This document shows, one piece after another, positions 1-11,749 of a DNA stretch of 64,000 nucleotides. The notes under the pieces are model-generated. The model saw nothing but the letters and a program-made list of their open reading frames with translations. It searched no databases and was not told where the DNA came from. The position numbers and the translations under genes were made by a program. The DNA is from Scalesia atractyloides (Eukaryota; Streptophyta; Magnoliopsida; Asterales; Asteraceae). The stretch's first letter is position 1; every line of letters starts with the position of its first letter. The stretch spans positions 70,540,157 through 70,604,156 of the forward strand of contig CAMTDV010000028.1 of NCBI GenBank assembly GCA_947069175.1, given 5' to 3'.

Positions 1-206
1 AGTCAATTAAACACAACACAACGGAAGTCTTGGAGTTTAAATTGCTATTACAAACCAAATGTTCAAAGTACGAAAAATAATATACAGATGGCTTCTAATG
101 AAAGTTCCACAGGCGGATCGTAAAATGTACAAAAATGTATAACAGACTTTCGGCAGATCGAAGGATTTGCAAAATCCTCTTATATCTCTACCGAGCAGCT
201 TCCAGC

Positions 207-455
207 CTATTTCGTATTGTACCTGTAACTTAGTCTTTTGGTGAGGTGGTAAGAATTTTGGGAATGTGGGGGCGAGTGTCTATGTGAGACAGAGTGTCTC
301 GCTGGTTGCCAAGGAGACGAATCTCCTGATTCTTGGTAGGAATCTGAGTTGTGAGGTTGTAAAGGGATGCGCTCCGATGGTCCTCCCCTCATTGGACCTT
401 TTCCTCTTCCACTTTGTCCTCTTACTCTTGGCGGCATTTTCCTGTTAAAAATCAA
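207..455 (-). pseudogene. Truncated gag N-terminus, array copy 1
   Basis: An 82-residue minus-strand frame contains MPPRVRGQSGRGKG followed by a Ser/Pro/Gln-rich stretch, as at the start of chromovirus (Tekay-type) Gag proteins. The natural start is probably the Met of MPPR, six codons into the frame. Only the N-terminus is present: at 240/241 the sequence switches to LTR DNA, which adds about a dozen unrelated codons and a stop. No capsid domain, zinc knuckle or protease follows. It lies just downstream of a primer-binding site (593-605), as a gag should. It cannot make a working Gag. Confidence 0.75.
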
Positions 456-890
456 ATTTAAAACAATACTAATAACATAATAATGAGATGAGTAATCCTA
501 GGTCAAAGCCTAGACTCGGAAGTCTAAGGAATGTGCTTGTGTAAGTTTGAGATTAAACACAAGAAGGCTAGTGTTTAATTCTCTCAAACGTTGGCTCTGA
601 TACCAACCTGTCACACCCCGTATTTTCAACCAAACACCGGTGGGCCCGGGTGGGGAATATCGTGACGTAAGTTGATATCATCATAGTCAATTAAACACAG
701 CACAACGGAAGACTTGGAGTTTAAATTACTATTACAAACCAAATGTTCAAAGTACGAAAAATAATATACAGATGGCTTCTAATGAAAGATCCACATGCGG
801 ATCGTAAAATGTACAAAAATGTATAACAGACTTTGGGCAGATCGAAGGATTTGCAAGATCCTCTTATATCTCTACCGAGCAGCTTCCAGC

Positions 891-1139
891 CTATTTCGTA
901 TTGTACCTGTAACTTAGTCTTTTGGTGAGGTGGTAAGAATTTTGGGAATGTGGGGGCGAGTGTCTATGTGAGACAGAGTGTCTCGCTGGTTGCCAAGGAG
1001 ACGAATCTCCTGATTCTTGGTAGGAATCTGAGTTGTGAGGTTGTAAAGGGATGCGCTCCGATGGTCCTCCCCTCATTGGACCTTTTCCTCTTCCACTTTG
1101 TCCTCTTACTCTTGGCGGCATTTTCCTGTTAAAAATCAA
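891..1139 (-). pseudogene. Truncated gag N-terminus, array copy 2
   Basis: This encodes the same 82 residues as the frame at 207-455, 684 bases away, with the same break into LTR sequence at 924/925. It is the copy next to the full LTR at 1292-4428, reached through the primer-binding site at 1276-1288. Identical protein in both copies means the duplication is young or the copies are being homogenised. Confidence 0.75.
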
Positions 1140-1275
1140 ATTTAAAACAATACTAATAACATAATAATGAGATGAGTAATCCTAGGTCAAAGCCTAGACT
1201 CGGAAGTCTAAGGAATGTGCTTGTGTAAGTTGAGATTAAACACAAGAAGGCTAGTGTTTAATTCTCTCAAACGTT

Positions 1276-1288
1276 GGCTCTGATACCA
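1276..1288 (-). other. Retrotransposon primer-binding site (tRNA-iMet type)
   Basis: The minus strand reads TGGTATCAGAGCC three bases beyond the LTR end at 1292. This is the usual plant complement to the 3' end of initiator tRNA-Met, where minus-strand synthesis is primed. An identical site lies at 593-605 in the other array copy. Confidence 0.85.
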
Positions 1289-1291
1289 ACC

Positions 1292-4200
1292 TGTCACACC
1301 CCGTATTTTCAACCAAACACCGGTGGGCCCGGGTGGGGAATATCGTGACGTAAGTTGATATCATCATAGTCAATTAAACACAGCACAACGGAAGACTTGG
1401 AGTTTAAATTACTATTACAAACCAAATGTTCAAAGTACGAAAAATAATATACAGATGGCTTCTAATGAAAGATCCATAGGCGGATCGTAAAATGTACAAA
1501 AATGCATAACAGACTTTGGGCAGATCGAAGGATTTGCAAGATCCTCTTATATCTCTACCGAGCAGCTTCCAGCCTATTTCGTATTGTACCTGTAACTTAG
1601 TCTTTTGAAAATACGTGAGCTTTCACTGGTAAATACACCCATGACTCATTTTGAAAACATTTGAAAATGATTTTAAGTTCACAAGGCACAAAATCTTTTA
1701 TAACTTAGGAAAGTTGACCTTGCAACCTTGTTAACAGATTCACATGTTTGTCCACACATACAGGGCCCAGTACAAAAACCGAGACATAATTAACGTACAC
1801 ACCACTTAATAACTCACGAAGGAGTTATCCCCAACAAGTTTGGGTAGTTGCATTTGAGCGTCTATCAGGTGTATGCCTACACCCCGCACTAAGGTCGTGG
1901 CCATTATCTAATGTAATGAGCCATGGATATCCAGGACACGGTAGTTAACCCCCAATGTTTAAGTTATCAAACACAACTGATTAAAACAGAATATGCGGAT
2001 TTACTAGCCACTAATCGGCATTGATTGATCCCATTTCCGACCAAACGGTAATAATTTACCGTATCCCAAGCCCATATAGGGTAAATAAGTCAAAGTCTTC
2101 TTTTAATTTCAATAACTCAGCCGTATACAAAAGTACTTAATTGTAGATAGCATTTACCGGAAGGCTCTAGGCTGGATTATGGCATAAGCTAACCAATTAA
2201 AATGCTATCGGTCTTAATTTAAGTCATAGACTTAGACCGACTAGGTAATGGGTCAAAACGGTATGATACACTAGATTAAGCGATGACTGGATAGAATGTA
2301 GTTTAAACCCAACAAGTACTTAAGACTTGTATAATATGGGTAAACAATTAACATTCTGGAATTTGAGATTAAAATGATAAGTTAAACCCGTTTCAGTTAA
2401 TTTTCGTAAACTAGTCATATATGCTTAACCGTATGCATATAAGCGATATCGGGTAACCGGATGAGTCATGAACAAGTTCTAAATTCATTATACTTTAAAT
2501 AAGTTGTAATATCAGTAGGATATCAACTTACATGCCCGAAAAGGTTTTAAAACGAAATTATGCCTCATAAGGGCGTTTTGGTAATTATATGTCGTATAAA
2601 AGGAACTTGCGTGTATTATGATGTTATGATCATAAACATTCTAGAAAAATTCTTAATTTTTGATATAATATATGTAAGATAGCACACATAAGTGTCGTTT
2701 ATGATTTAAGACCAAACTATGCACCGAAAGGGCATTTTGGTCATTTAAAAGTATAGTTTACGATATTATACTAAAATCAATTTATGATCAGAATATTAAC
2801 ATCATAATATGTTAATTACATTAACATATCAGTAGGTAGTTCATTAGCAAATCCATTGTTGATTAAAACCTTGTTTTATATAAAAATGGCATTTTAGTCA
2901 AATTTTGACATTTTACGGAACTTGTGCATAAACTCAGATTATGATTATGATCATGTAATACAACCTCAGAGGGTTATGCTACATTGCATTAGATCATAAT
3001 GTGACCTTAATTTAGAAGTTACTAATCTAAGTCGGGTCAGAAGAAAGTCAAAGCAGAAGTCAAACTTCGCGACTTTCGGTTGCGAACCGACTCTAGGACT
3101 GAAATTGACGGATCGAACATGTTCCCACATGTTCTAATAATTATTACCAACTTGTTTAAGTGTAAAAAACATGTTTATAACATATATAAACTCATATTAT
3201 AATATTTATGAAATCTGACCCGTTTGACTTTTTAAAACAATAACTTTGACCCATCAATTGACCTAGTAAACGTGACCTTTAGGAGGTGCCCCTTTAAGGG
3301 GTTACTACCTTCCTAATTATGATCACTTAGCCATGTTCATTTCGAACAATGGCTGGACCATAATGGTCTTAACCGAAAGTCAAGGCATTTGTCAAAAATG
3401 CTTGACTTTTGGCTATTAAAAACCTATAAAAAGAAAAGAGCAGAGATGGAGCACTTACAAGTGATCCAAAAGAAACTTAGAACTTAAAGGGAAGCTCCCA
3501 AATGGTCAGGAACTTCCAAGAGTGTAATAGAGAGGAGAAGAAGTGAACGAGCAAAGAATGAGTGAGTTTAGGTTGCTATTTATAGTGCAAGGAGGTATGT
3601 GATGATGAAGCCATGTGTTAGAGGTGTTCTAGGATCATCACAAGTGTCTAGCAAGGTGTCAAGAGCTGCAAGAGTGTGGCATTTTGCAGGAGAGGTGGCA
3701 TCTTGACAGAATTTTGGGGTTTTGACACTTTTAGTCCCTCAAGAATAGTTTTATGGATTGTCATGAATTGTCCCTTGACTTATATCCAATGAAATAATGA
3801 TACAACTTGGTCTTTTCGTTCAATACGAGATGTATTGAAGAAGAATAAGAGTAACCGAACATTAATGGGTGTCACACTAGGTGTTCTTACGACTTATAAG
3901 CATTTAATAGCTTAAACGTGAAAGATACGGATACTTATGGTTTAATGGGTTAAATCACCCAAGCTAGTAAGGTTTAAGGTTCGGTTAAGATGTGTGATAC
4001 TCAAGAATGGTGAATCACAAGATATCACCTTAACCGGGATGCGTTCGGGTCGAAAAATGACTTAAATATGCATGGAAAAGGTTATAATAAAGTCTAGGGG
4101 CCTTAGGGTCAATAGTTGAAAGTTTATATGGTGCAAAACTGAAGTTCTAAGGCTTCGCCGTAGGCTATGGTTGCTAGACCGTAGCTTACGGTTAGTTAAA

Positions 4201-4428
4201 ATTTCTAACCAGAAAGTCTGGGCCGTAAGCTACGGTCCAGGACCGTAAGCTACTGTCAGTTTAATTTTTTTTATTTTTTTATTTTTTTTAGATTTTTGGA
4301 TTTGTTTAAGGAGTTGAGTGGCTAACTTATTTGAGGTATTTATATTTTGTATTATTTATTTTATTAATTTTTTTAAGGGTCTACACGTGTCGGTTTATTA
4401 CCGAACACGAATTTTACGAGGTGTTACA
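1292..4428 (-). mobile_element. Tekay-like LTR, 3.1 kb
   Basis: On the minus strand this begins TGTAACACCTCG at 4428 and ends GGGGTGTGACA at 1292, followed directly by a primer-binding site, so it is a 5' LTR. A TATA motif (CTATAAATAG on the minus strand) lies at 3576-3585, leaving ~850 bases upstream and ~2.3 kb downstream inside the LTR. Length and terminal bases fit Tekay chromoviruses, which is inference. Beyond the PBS only the tandem array is seen; the rest of the element is missing or lies left of the window. The bases GTTAC at 4429-4433 would be the target copy, but the partner cannot be seen. Confidence 0.8.
3576..3585 (-). promoter_or_regulatory. LTR TATA box
   Basis: The minus strand reads CTATAAATAG, a good plant TATA box, in the position expected to separate U3 from R in the LTR at 1292-4428. 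The minus-strand leader below it is A/G-rich. Confidence 0.6.
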
Positions 4429-5642
4429 GTTACGAACCAGACTAAAATGCCTTAAAATAGATTAGCCTCGTTGCATCTAGTTGGGCCTCAGTAACGTAAT
4501 ATTACCCGCTACAAAACATGGGTCCGACCCATTCTCACTACTTCCAATGCACCGTACTCCGGAAACAATATTTTTTTTCTTAAAAATACAATAATTTTTT
4601 GTGTCTCGAAAGAAAAAAAGTCAATTTTATCAAGCATTGGGTCATCTTGATAGAACTTTATAGCTAATGAAGTGTTGTTGTCTATCAATTCTAAATGTGG
4701 TCCATTGTGAGACAATGTGAATACTATCCGGTGAGTTGTCCCATGAGATGAAGTGAAGATCATTGTTGATTTGTGGTGTTTTGAAATGTGCATGGCCCAT
4801 ATCATGTCGCATGTTATCTTCATATCATCATCAATGTGGTCTATGAAAAACGTGCATATTCGGGCCGACTAGACAAAATCGGTCTGAACAAAATGAAACG
4901 TACTAGGGCCAATTCTTGTTTGGATTGATTTTTGCACACCCTTAGATGTACGTTACTTTAACAATAGTATTATACACCTAAATACCAGTTAATCTTGTAC
5001 TTGCAAGAATTTAAAACCATACCACTGAACCCTTGGATGTATGTGGATGGAATAATACTAATGATGAGTATCGGCGAACCTACTCAAAAAGTAAAGGGGC
5101 AGCCACCCATAAAAGATATTAGTGTTATTTTTGCACAAAATTCTCAAAAGATACGGTTAAAAAAACTCTAGACATACAATAATAATGAGTATGGTGAATA
5201 AAGATTATGAGATAAGTTTTCGTATATATATTTATCGAACCATATGGGAGATAGCATGACAACTTTACATGAAATCATGAATTTAGAAGCATACCAAATT
5301 AAATTAGTTTTTTTATGTAAACTATAATAAATGTTTTAGGGTAAATTATAAAAGTAGGCAAAAAGGTTTAATATTGAATAGCTTTTTTATAAATAATATA
5401 AAAAAGTTAAGTTTAGTCAATATGTTCAAAGTTAAAAAAAAGCTACACTTTGTTGAATTCAAACCAAAAGTAAAGATGTGTAATTATTGTTTTTATATTC
5501 TCATTTCCTTTTTACATAATTTTATTTAGTGTTGTAACTATTTATTTAAATATACATGATAATTTATACTAAACTAAGGCCAAAATTTGAAAGAGCCCCG
5601 GATTTGAAAGATGTTAAAACCATGTTGTGCTATAGGTGGTTC
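4429..5642. other. Intergenic, one unassigned small frame
   Basis: A minus-strand frame of 104 codons (4509-4823) has a mixed amino-acid composition but no motif I recognise, no TATA box and no obvious partner exons. It may be a remnant of a gene or chance. The rest is AT-rich with no repeat boundary I could define. Confidence 0.3.
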
Positions 5643-6137
5643 TAGGGTGTAAACGCGTCAAGTTGAGCCGAGCCAGATTAGGCTTGAGCTCGAGTCCGGC
5701 TCGGTTCGAGCCAATTATTTTGAGATTGAGCTCGGCTCGAAAGTAAAATTCAAGAACTTTAGTTTCGCTAGGCCCAGCTTGAGGTAATTTGAGAATACTT
5801 TTAAACGACCTAAAAGCTCGACTTGAGCTCGCTTAGATAGCTTGAAGCTCGTCTAGATCTCGGCTTGCTAATGTTAAATAGTAGGTATATAATATATAAA
5901 AATATACTTTTTGTTTGTTTTTGGTACGCAACTAGATAATCAAATAATATAAAATTTGTTTGGGGCCGTTTAGTCTCGCGAGCCTAAACTAGTTTTGTAT
6001 GTAAAGTTCGAGCTTGGGCTCAATAACTAAACAAGTAATATTTTAGGCTCGAGCTTGTTAAAGCTCCGTTCATTCGAGCTTTTTATTGATCTTATACCGG
6101 GTAGCTCTCGAACCTCTTTGCCTCATTTACACCACTA
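5643..6137. mobile_element. hAT-like non-autonomous element
   Basis: This 495-bp element begins TAGGGTGTAAACG and ends CATTTACACCACTA, which are imperfect inverted repeats. The 8-base flanks GGTGGTTC (5635-5642) and GCTGATTC (6138-6145) match at 6 of 8 positions, fitting an aged hAT target duplication. The interior is full of GAGCTCG/CTCGAGC words, as in a common class of plant hAT MITEs. No coding sequence. Confidence 0.55.
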
Positions 6138-7225
6138 GCTGATTCCTTCCTATTTAATTCCTACAGTCAATTGTTATTCGCCTCATTGTTGTTGTCTCAT
6201 GTAAATTTGAGTATTATTTTTTATTTTCGCTAATGTATTATTTTACGTATATTTAGAAAACATAATAAGGTATTGTTTGTAGGAGAATACTAGGATAGAA
6301 ACCCACTCGAAGAAAACTTGGGAAACTCTGTTTATATATATATATATAATATATTCCTTTGAAAAAAAATAAGAATATATGTATTTTTAAGAGTTTTGAG
6401 CCAACAAAATTTGAAAAGGGTCGAGTAAATTTTGTTTTCAAAGTAACTTTTTTGTTACGTATGTAACAAATCGTTGCTGTGTAGTTTTACATACTGTTAC
6501 GTAGAGAACTTTTTATATTTTTTAAATAATCACTCGTCGTTTTTTTATTTTATTTTTTGTTTTTTAGGTTTGAAATCATGTATGTTACATGCCCTAATAT
6601 ATATATATATATAATATATATATATATATATAATTAAACATAGAATTTTCTAAATTTTCTCACTAGAAGTAGTTTTCTAAACTAACCCATCCCATTGTTT
6701 GTATATCATATGTGTTCATAGTTTTACATATATTATACTGTGACAGTGTGACGTCACTTTTACATATATTTATAAAACACAATAGGGTATTGTTTGTTTA
6801 TCATATATGTGTTTATAGTTTTACATATTTTATAGACTTTGACTTTATCCTTGATTTTGATCTGGACTTGATGCATTATTTGATCTTACATTTGTGATAC
6901 GTTAGTTTTACATCAAATATAATTCCTAGATTTAATAAGAATCTACATCCAAAACCTAGTTACAAGTTCTTTATGAAAACTTCTAGATTTAACAAACATC
7001 GATGAACAAACCGGTAGTTATCCAAATTTGATAGTTACACCTAACAATACTCGATACACCATAAAATGTATTATTATAATACCTAAATTAATTTTAAGAA
7101 AAACCATTAAAATTTCTTAATTAGTTAACTACATTCAAAAGTGACACATTAAGTAAGTTAATGAACTTGTGACAAAACAAAACAAAACAAATCAAATTAA
7201 TATCTTAACTAATTAATTAATAAAA
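6138..7225. other. AT-rich spacer with (TA)n tracts
   Basis: Contains (TA)n tracts at about 6333-6349 and 6597-6632 and a loosely repeated word TTTATAGTTTTACATAT near 6715-6835. No gene is supported. Short frames here are low-complexity. Confidence 0.5.
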
Positions 7226-7657
7226 GGGAAAATGTCACAGAATAGTAACTAAGTTTCAAAAGTGTTCTAATTAGGTCACTCGTATCGTTTTTGTCCCAAT
7301 TAGATAACTTAACATTCAAATCGAGTCATGTCCTTTTTTCCATGTGTAAGAGCAAAATGGAGCATAAGATGCTAGGGTCGGATTATATATAAATATTATT
7401 AAAAATAAAAACACTTTAGTTACATTAAAAATGAAAAAACAAGTTAAATTCCACCTCATACTGGACGTTAGCATCAAATGAAAGGGAAAAAAGAAACAAA
7501 AAATTCACATCACCACAGTTACCTGTGAAATGGATGAAAAAACCTTAATTTTAATAAAAAATGAATGTTGAGTGACCTGATTAGAACACTTTTGAAACTT
7601 GAGTGACCTAATTGGAACACTTTTAAAACTTGGTTACTATTTCTACAAAGTTACCTC
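7226..7657. mobile_element. Mutator-like MITE, 432 bp
   Basis: The ends are inverted repeats: from 7226 the sequence reads through AATAGTAACTAAGTTT and AGTGTTCTAATTAGGTCACT, and the complement of 7560-7657 repeats this with about one mismatch in six over ~65 bases. Both flanks carry TTAATAAAA (7217-7225 and 7658-7666), a 9-base direct repeat of the length made by Mutator-like transposases. The flank is low-complexity, so the duplication alone is weak evidence. There is no coding capacity. Confidence 0.65.
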
Positions 7658-8349
7658 TTAATAAAAATATATATAATAACATTTAAATAAACCCTTGGCC
7701 GAAACCGTCCCATCCTCCGTATATCATCAAAATTAACATGATATATTATTAGCCATTTCAGAATCTGATTATTTATGTGCCGTTTTCAAGTCATGTTTCG
7801 GAACGTATCGTGAATTATCCTTCTTTGGTCATCCCAAAGGATGAGTCAAACTTTTTGATTCATCTCCCCTTTGCTTACATGATTTAAAAGACATCCAAAC
7901 ATCAAGAAAATGTTACACAAGACCATACGATCGCACCCGAAAATTTATAAGATGTAGACATCCAAACATCAAGAAAAAGTGACGCGACCTACCCAACCCG
8001 GCTCCAAGTCCTTTAGGATGGATCGATAACATCAGATACTGAAAAGTGAAAAATTCTGGGTCCCCTTTTTATAAATCTCTTTCAATACTTTTTTGGCATG
8101 TCATTAAAATCACCAACACACTTATTGCGTTGAAACTTACAAAATAACCTGGCTGTCCTTGTTGACATTTAAACGAACAGTTGGTGGACTACATTCAATT
8201 TAAGTCTCAAAACTATGATCACACAACATCATGTATAGTTTTATACATGACAAATATATTAAAAATTGAATTTAAACGAATCGAATACTGAATACCGCTG
8301 GGACCCGGTCCTCTCTTAGCTAATAACACTACGGAACATATGTATAGTT
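7658..8349. other. Spacer 3' of the glycosyltransferase-like gene
   Basis: This is the downstream flank of the minus-strand gene at 8350-11692. It contains a word repeated at 7884 and 7959 (GACATCCAAACATCAAGAAA) and likely includes that gene's 3' untranslated region. No other feature seen. Confidence 0.4.
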
Positions 8350-11300
8350 TTATACAAGTGTAATGAATTTCCCAACTTCTTTCCTTGAGCTACAGAAAGA
8401 AGCAAGCTGATCTTCATTGACTGTTCCCAATCCTGATACTTCAATACCATAACCTTCCATCCTGCGAATATCCCTACGAGTTGGCGATTGCCACATGCCG
8501 TCCCACCAAGCTGGCGGCAACAATGGTGTGTAAGCACATTGACTCGTTTGGTTGCCACAACTTAACGGGCCTGAAAATCGGTTCCAAACATGTCCCCATC
8601 CTACCTGACTACTCAACCCTTCTGAAACTAGACTACTTTGAAAGCTACTGAAGAACGAAAAGCTTGAATTACTACCACCTGCAATCTCTGTTACACAAAA
8701 CTCTCGTAAGAAATCCAAACAATGAGATTTCTAAAAACGGTGTTTGGGATATGTATATCCAAACAGCCCCTGAATAAAGGGTAAAAGAGAGGAAGAGTAA
8801 AATGCCATTTTCGTGAGGTTTGGTCAGTTTTGCGAGTTTCGTCCAAATGTTTTTTTTTCCGCATCTGGATTCAAAAGGTTTTGAAATCTTGTCATTTTCA
8901 TCCGGCTTGTTAACTCCATCCATTTTATCCGTTAAGTCAGGGATATATCCGTCTTTTTTGTTAACTTAAAGGACAATTCGGTCTTTTTTACTTTATGTAA
9001 AAACCGAATACCCCAGGAAAAGACCGAATTGCCCTTTCAGTTAACAAAAGAAACGGAAATACCCTGACTTTACGGATAAAAATAGATGGAGTTAACGAGC
9101 CGGATGGAAATGGCAAAATTTCAAACCTTTTGAATCCAGATGCGGAAAAACAAACCTTTGGATGAAAGTCACAAAACTGGCGAAACCTCGGGGACGAAAA
9201 TGACATTTTACTCGAGAGAGGAAATACCAGCTGAATTTGCAGCAGCCAGAGCTGCGATTAACTGCACATAGGTTGTTCCGACACGCCTGTGGGCCCCAGA
9301 AACAACCGCATGCCGTGCACGTGATGCGAGAAAAAAGTCAACAAACGCAACCCATCTAGGTGCTGGGCCCCAATCTTTTGTTCTAAAATCCAAATTATGC
9401 AACCCATTTTGGCCAGATATTTCTCCTTCAAAGCTTTCATAGTTGAAATGAACAACCTACAGATAACCCATAAACAACTCAGCACAAAGACCACATAGTC
9501 CACACTATTTTCCTTTTTTTTAGAAAAATATTGTCTTGCCTGTATAGGAAAAAGAGAAAAAACTACATATACCTCTGCAAATCTATCAAAATTTGATTTC
9601 ACATCGTCTACCAGTGATGGGGTGTCTGAAACTAAAACCAACTTAGGTCTGTAACCAAATTCTATATTCTGCATGACTTTCTTTGTACAATCTAATGCTG
9701 CCTGCAATGCCCTCACAGATCTGAAAAACCGATTTTTAATGTCAAACCAATAGCTAATTGCTTGTTACTAGATTTGTATGGTGTCTAAAAGCTGCATATA
9801 AGGCACCTGTTCATAAGCATCCGCATGTGCAAAGTAATATCGGGATCTGACCCGCCCTAAGAACTGAATCTACTGCCTGCTTTACTTTCTCTGTAGGAGA
9901 TATGAGAATTCTCATCAACTCCCCAAATACGTTGGGCCTGTTATGGTCTTGGGCTGGCCCAAAGAGCTCAGAAGCCGCCTTTCTCATCTCAACGTGAACA
10001 TTCTTAAAAAGAATTGAGCTGCCACTGCATCTGTAGTATTCTGGAACCTGCCGACACGCAAAGATTGGATTCCGTTTTTACGAATTTGATAAAAAAGGCA
10101 GTATTGTAGTTTTACCATATTATAGGCTCTTGCCACTCAATCCAATTGCTACAGAGAACATTTGTCTTCAACGGCTTTTGAAAATCGTCAATTCTTATAA
10201 CCAGATGTCTGCCATAGGTGGTCAAACATCCATTTTGTCTCCACAGATGTTTGACTTCATTCAGGGAAAAAGCAGTACTGGTATATGATATATACTCTCC
10301 AAACGGATATTTGCCCCTGCAAAAGATATTATAAGTAACCACGTCAAAACCTCACATTGTATCATTGTAAAATAGATTTTACATTCGTCTACAAGGAACC
10401 AAACATGACCCATATTGATTTTCATTAGTTATTTGATCAAAATTGCCAGCTCTGCAATTTGGTTAAGCAGTGCAAAATATGCTTTGAGCTAAAAAGTGAT
10501 AATACTCGAATCTAAAGATATGTAGCAAGGATTGAGATAGAACCAATATGCCTGGTTTGTCCGATTATCAGTGACCGGTTCAACATTACACTCAATGCTG
10601 CTGCGGTTAGGATCTTGTACATTTCGTTCCCAAAACCTGCTTCTGATGCTTTTGCTATCACAAAACCTTGTCTGCAGAACTCCTCTGGAGGAAAAACTTC
10701 GAACTCTAGCAGCACCTGTAATGGAAGTTAGTTTCACTATCTTTAATTTTATAAAATACAAACATGAATCACCTATAAAATACACACACACACCTTTAGA
10801 AATGAACAAAATTACCGTCTACTCTTCCAAAAACATAAAACATATATTATATTTCATCACGCGTTCTTTCATGTTGATGTATGAATCAATTAGGTTTCAT
10901 CATGCTCCAAGTTCTATATACGTAAATCAATAGTGTGATTTCCATGAAAAACATGAATCATTTTGTATATTCCAAAACCTTATACCATTCTGTCAGCAGG
11001 ACTATGGTTTATAACAAAATATATTATGAGTTAGGCACTTGATTTACATTAAAATTAATACAGTAACCGATGTTAAACTCTCCAGTACATACTCATAACA
11101 ATCCTCCACCTATAGAAACTTCATTTTTTCACTTTAAAAAACTCAAATCTCTATTAAATAAATTTTCACAACAAAAACTAAATTACTAAACACACTGTTT
11201 TCATGTTAATGAGAGAGAAACAGAATCATCATCATCTACGTCAATCTAGAGTATCAACCAAGTGGAACTAATTAACTAAATATTGCAGCAAAATCGATAA

Positions 11301-11692
11301 CGAATCTACGATTACAAACGAAACAACTAAGCTATGACGTCATCAGATTCAAATGCAATCAGAAGACTAAGCTGAAATTCGATACCATTGACATCGAAGT
11401 GACGGCGAATAATATCTCTAACTCGGAGACTCTGCTCAAGGAATCCACCTCGGAACTCATCTCCCATCTCTTCCACCGTGGCGCACCGTTTGCTTGCCGT
11501 GGATGTTTGAGATTGTTCCACCTGTTGCGTGACGGTTTCCGTTAGGTTTTGTTCGGTGGATGTGGACGGATCGTCGAGTGAGCGGAGAGTGAGGAGTAAG
11601 ATTCCGATGCCGGCGAAAGTTGCAGATGCGATGAGAAGACAGTGTAAGGACGCCGTTTTTCTTCTTGATCTACCGAATAATAGCCACCGCAT
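8350..11692 (-). CDS. O-fucosyltransferase-like type II membrane glycosyltransferase (seven exons, three frame breaks)
   Basis: Exons on the minus strand, 5' to 3': 11692-11386, 10715-10552, 10316-10116, 10047-9807, 9720-9573, 9456-9228, 8687-8350. The start chosen is the Met of MRWLLFG, not one 19 codons upstream, because a basic patch and a ~20-residue hydrophobic segment follow (residues ~13-33), as in Golgi type II anchors. Later blocks include GFVIAKASEAGFGNEMYKIL, KHLWRQNGC, NVLCSNW, DITLHMRMLMNR, LVLVSDTPS, DWGPAPRWVAFVDFFLASRA and WWDGMWQSP. I associate these with a plant family close to protein O-fucosyltransferases (Arabidopsis At4g12700/At2g04280, from memory); the substrate is unknown. 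Frame breaks: one extra base in a 5-base run at 10691-10695 (exon 2), and one missing base near 10004 and one near 9854 (exon 4). Ignoring them gives 542 codons and consistent splice phases. Intron 2 starts with GC, and intron 6 holds a MITE. It is either a recent pseudogene or carries sequencing errors. Confidence 0.7.
8795..9214. mobile_element. Palindromic Mutator-like MITE in intron 6
   Basis: This 420-bp element is a near-perfect long hairpin. GAGTAAAATGCCATTTTCGT at the left end pairs with the right end, and the arms run ~180-190 bases each (8795-8976 and 9023-9214) around a short unpaired centre. The flanks carry AGAGAGGAA at 8786-8794 and 9215-9223, a 9-base target duplication. It sits in intron 6 of the glycosyltransferase-like gene, with its near end at intron position +14 after the GT donor at 9227-9226. 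No coding sequence. Confidence 0.85.
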
Positions 11693-11749
11693 GTTGAGTT
11701 CGGTGAATGTGAAGTCAGTGTGGGGGAGGTTCAAAGGCCCATAAGACAT

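Larger units (their letters stand above)
1..1607 (-). repeat. Tandem array derived from an LTR/leader junction (unit 683-684 bp)
   Basis: Three head-to-tail copies begin at 1, 685 and 1368 (the third is partial and runs on into the full LTR). Copies 1 and 2 differ by a few substitutions and one indel. Read on the minus strand, each unit holds the last ~316 bases of a Tekay-like LTR ending GGGGTGTGACA, then the primer-binding site, an untranslated leader and the first ~70 codons of gag. The gag is then cut and joined back into the LTR interior. The junctions are after TTTTG at 240 and 924. At the same place, 1607, the third copy continues into uninterrupted LTR. The array leaves the window at its left edge, so the copy number is unknown. 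Confidence 0.9.

Noticed and set aside
266..448. Plus-strand 60-codon frame, repeated at 950-1132
   Set aside because: It is antisense to the gag start and repeated only because the array unit is repeated.
10489..10809. 106-codon minus-strand frame overlapping exon 2 of the glycosyltransferase-like gene
   Set aside because: It is the same exon read in the frame created by the extra base at 10691-10695; the conserved blocks are in the other frame.
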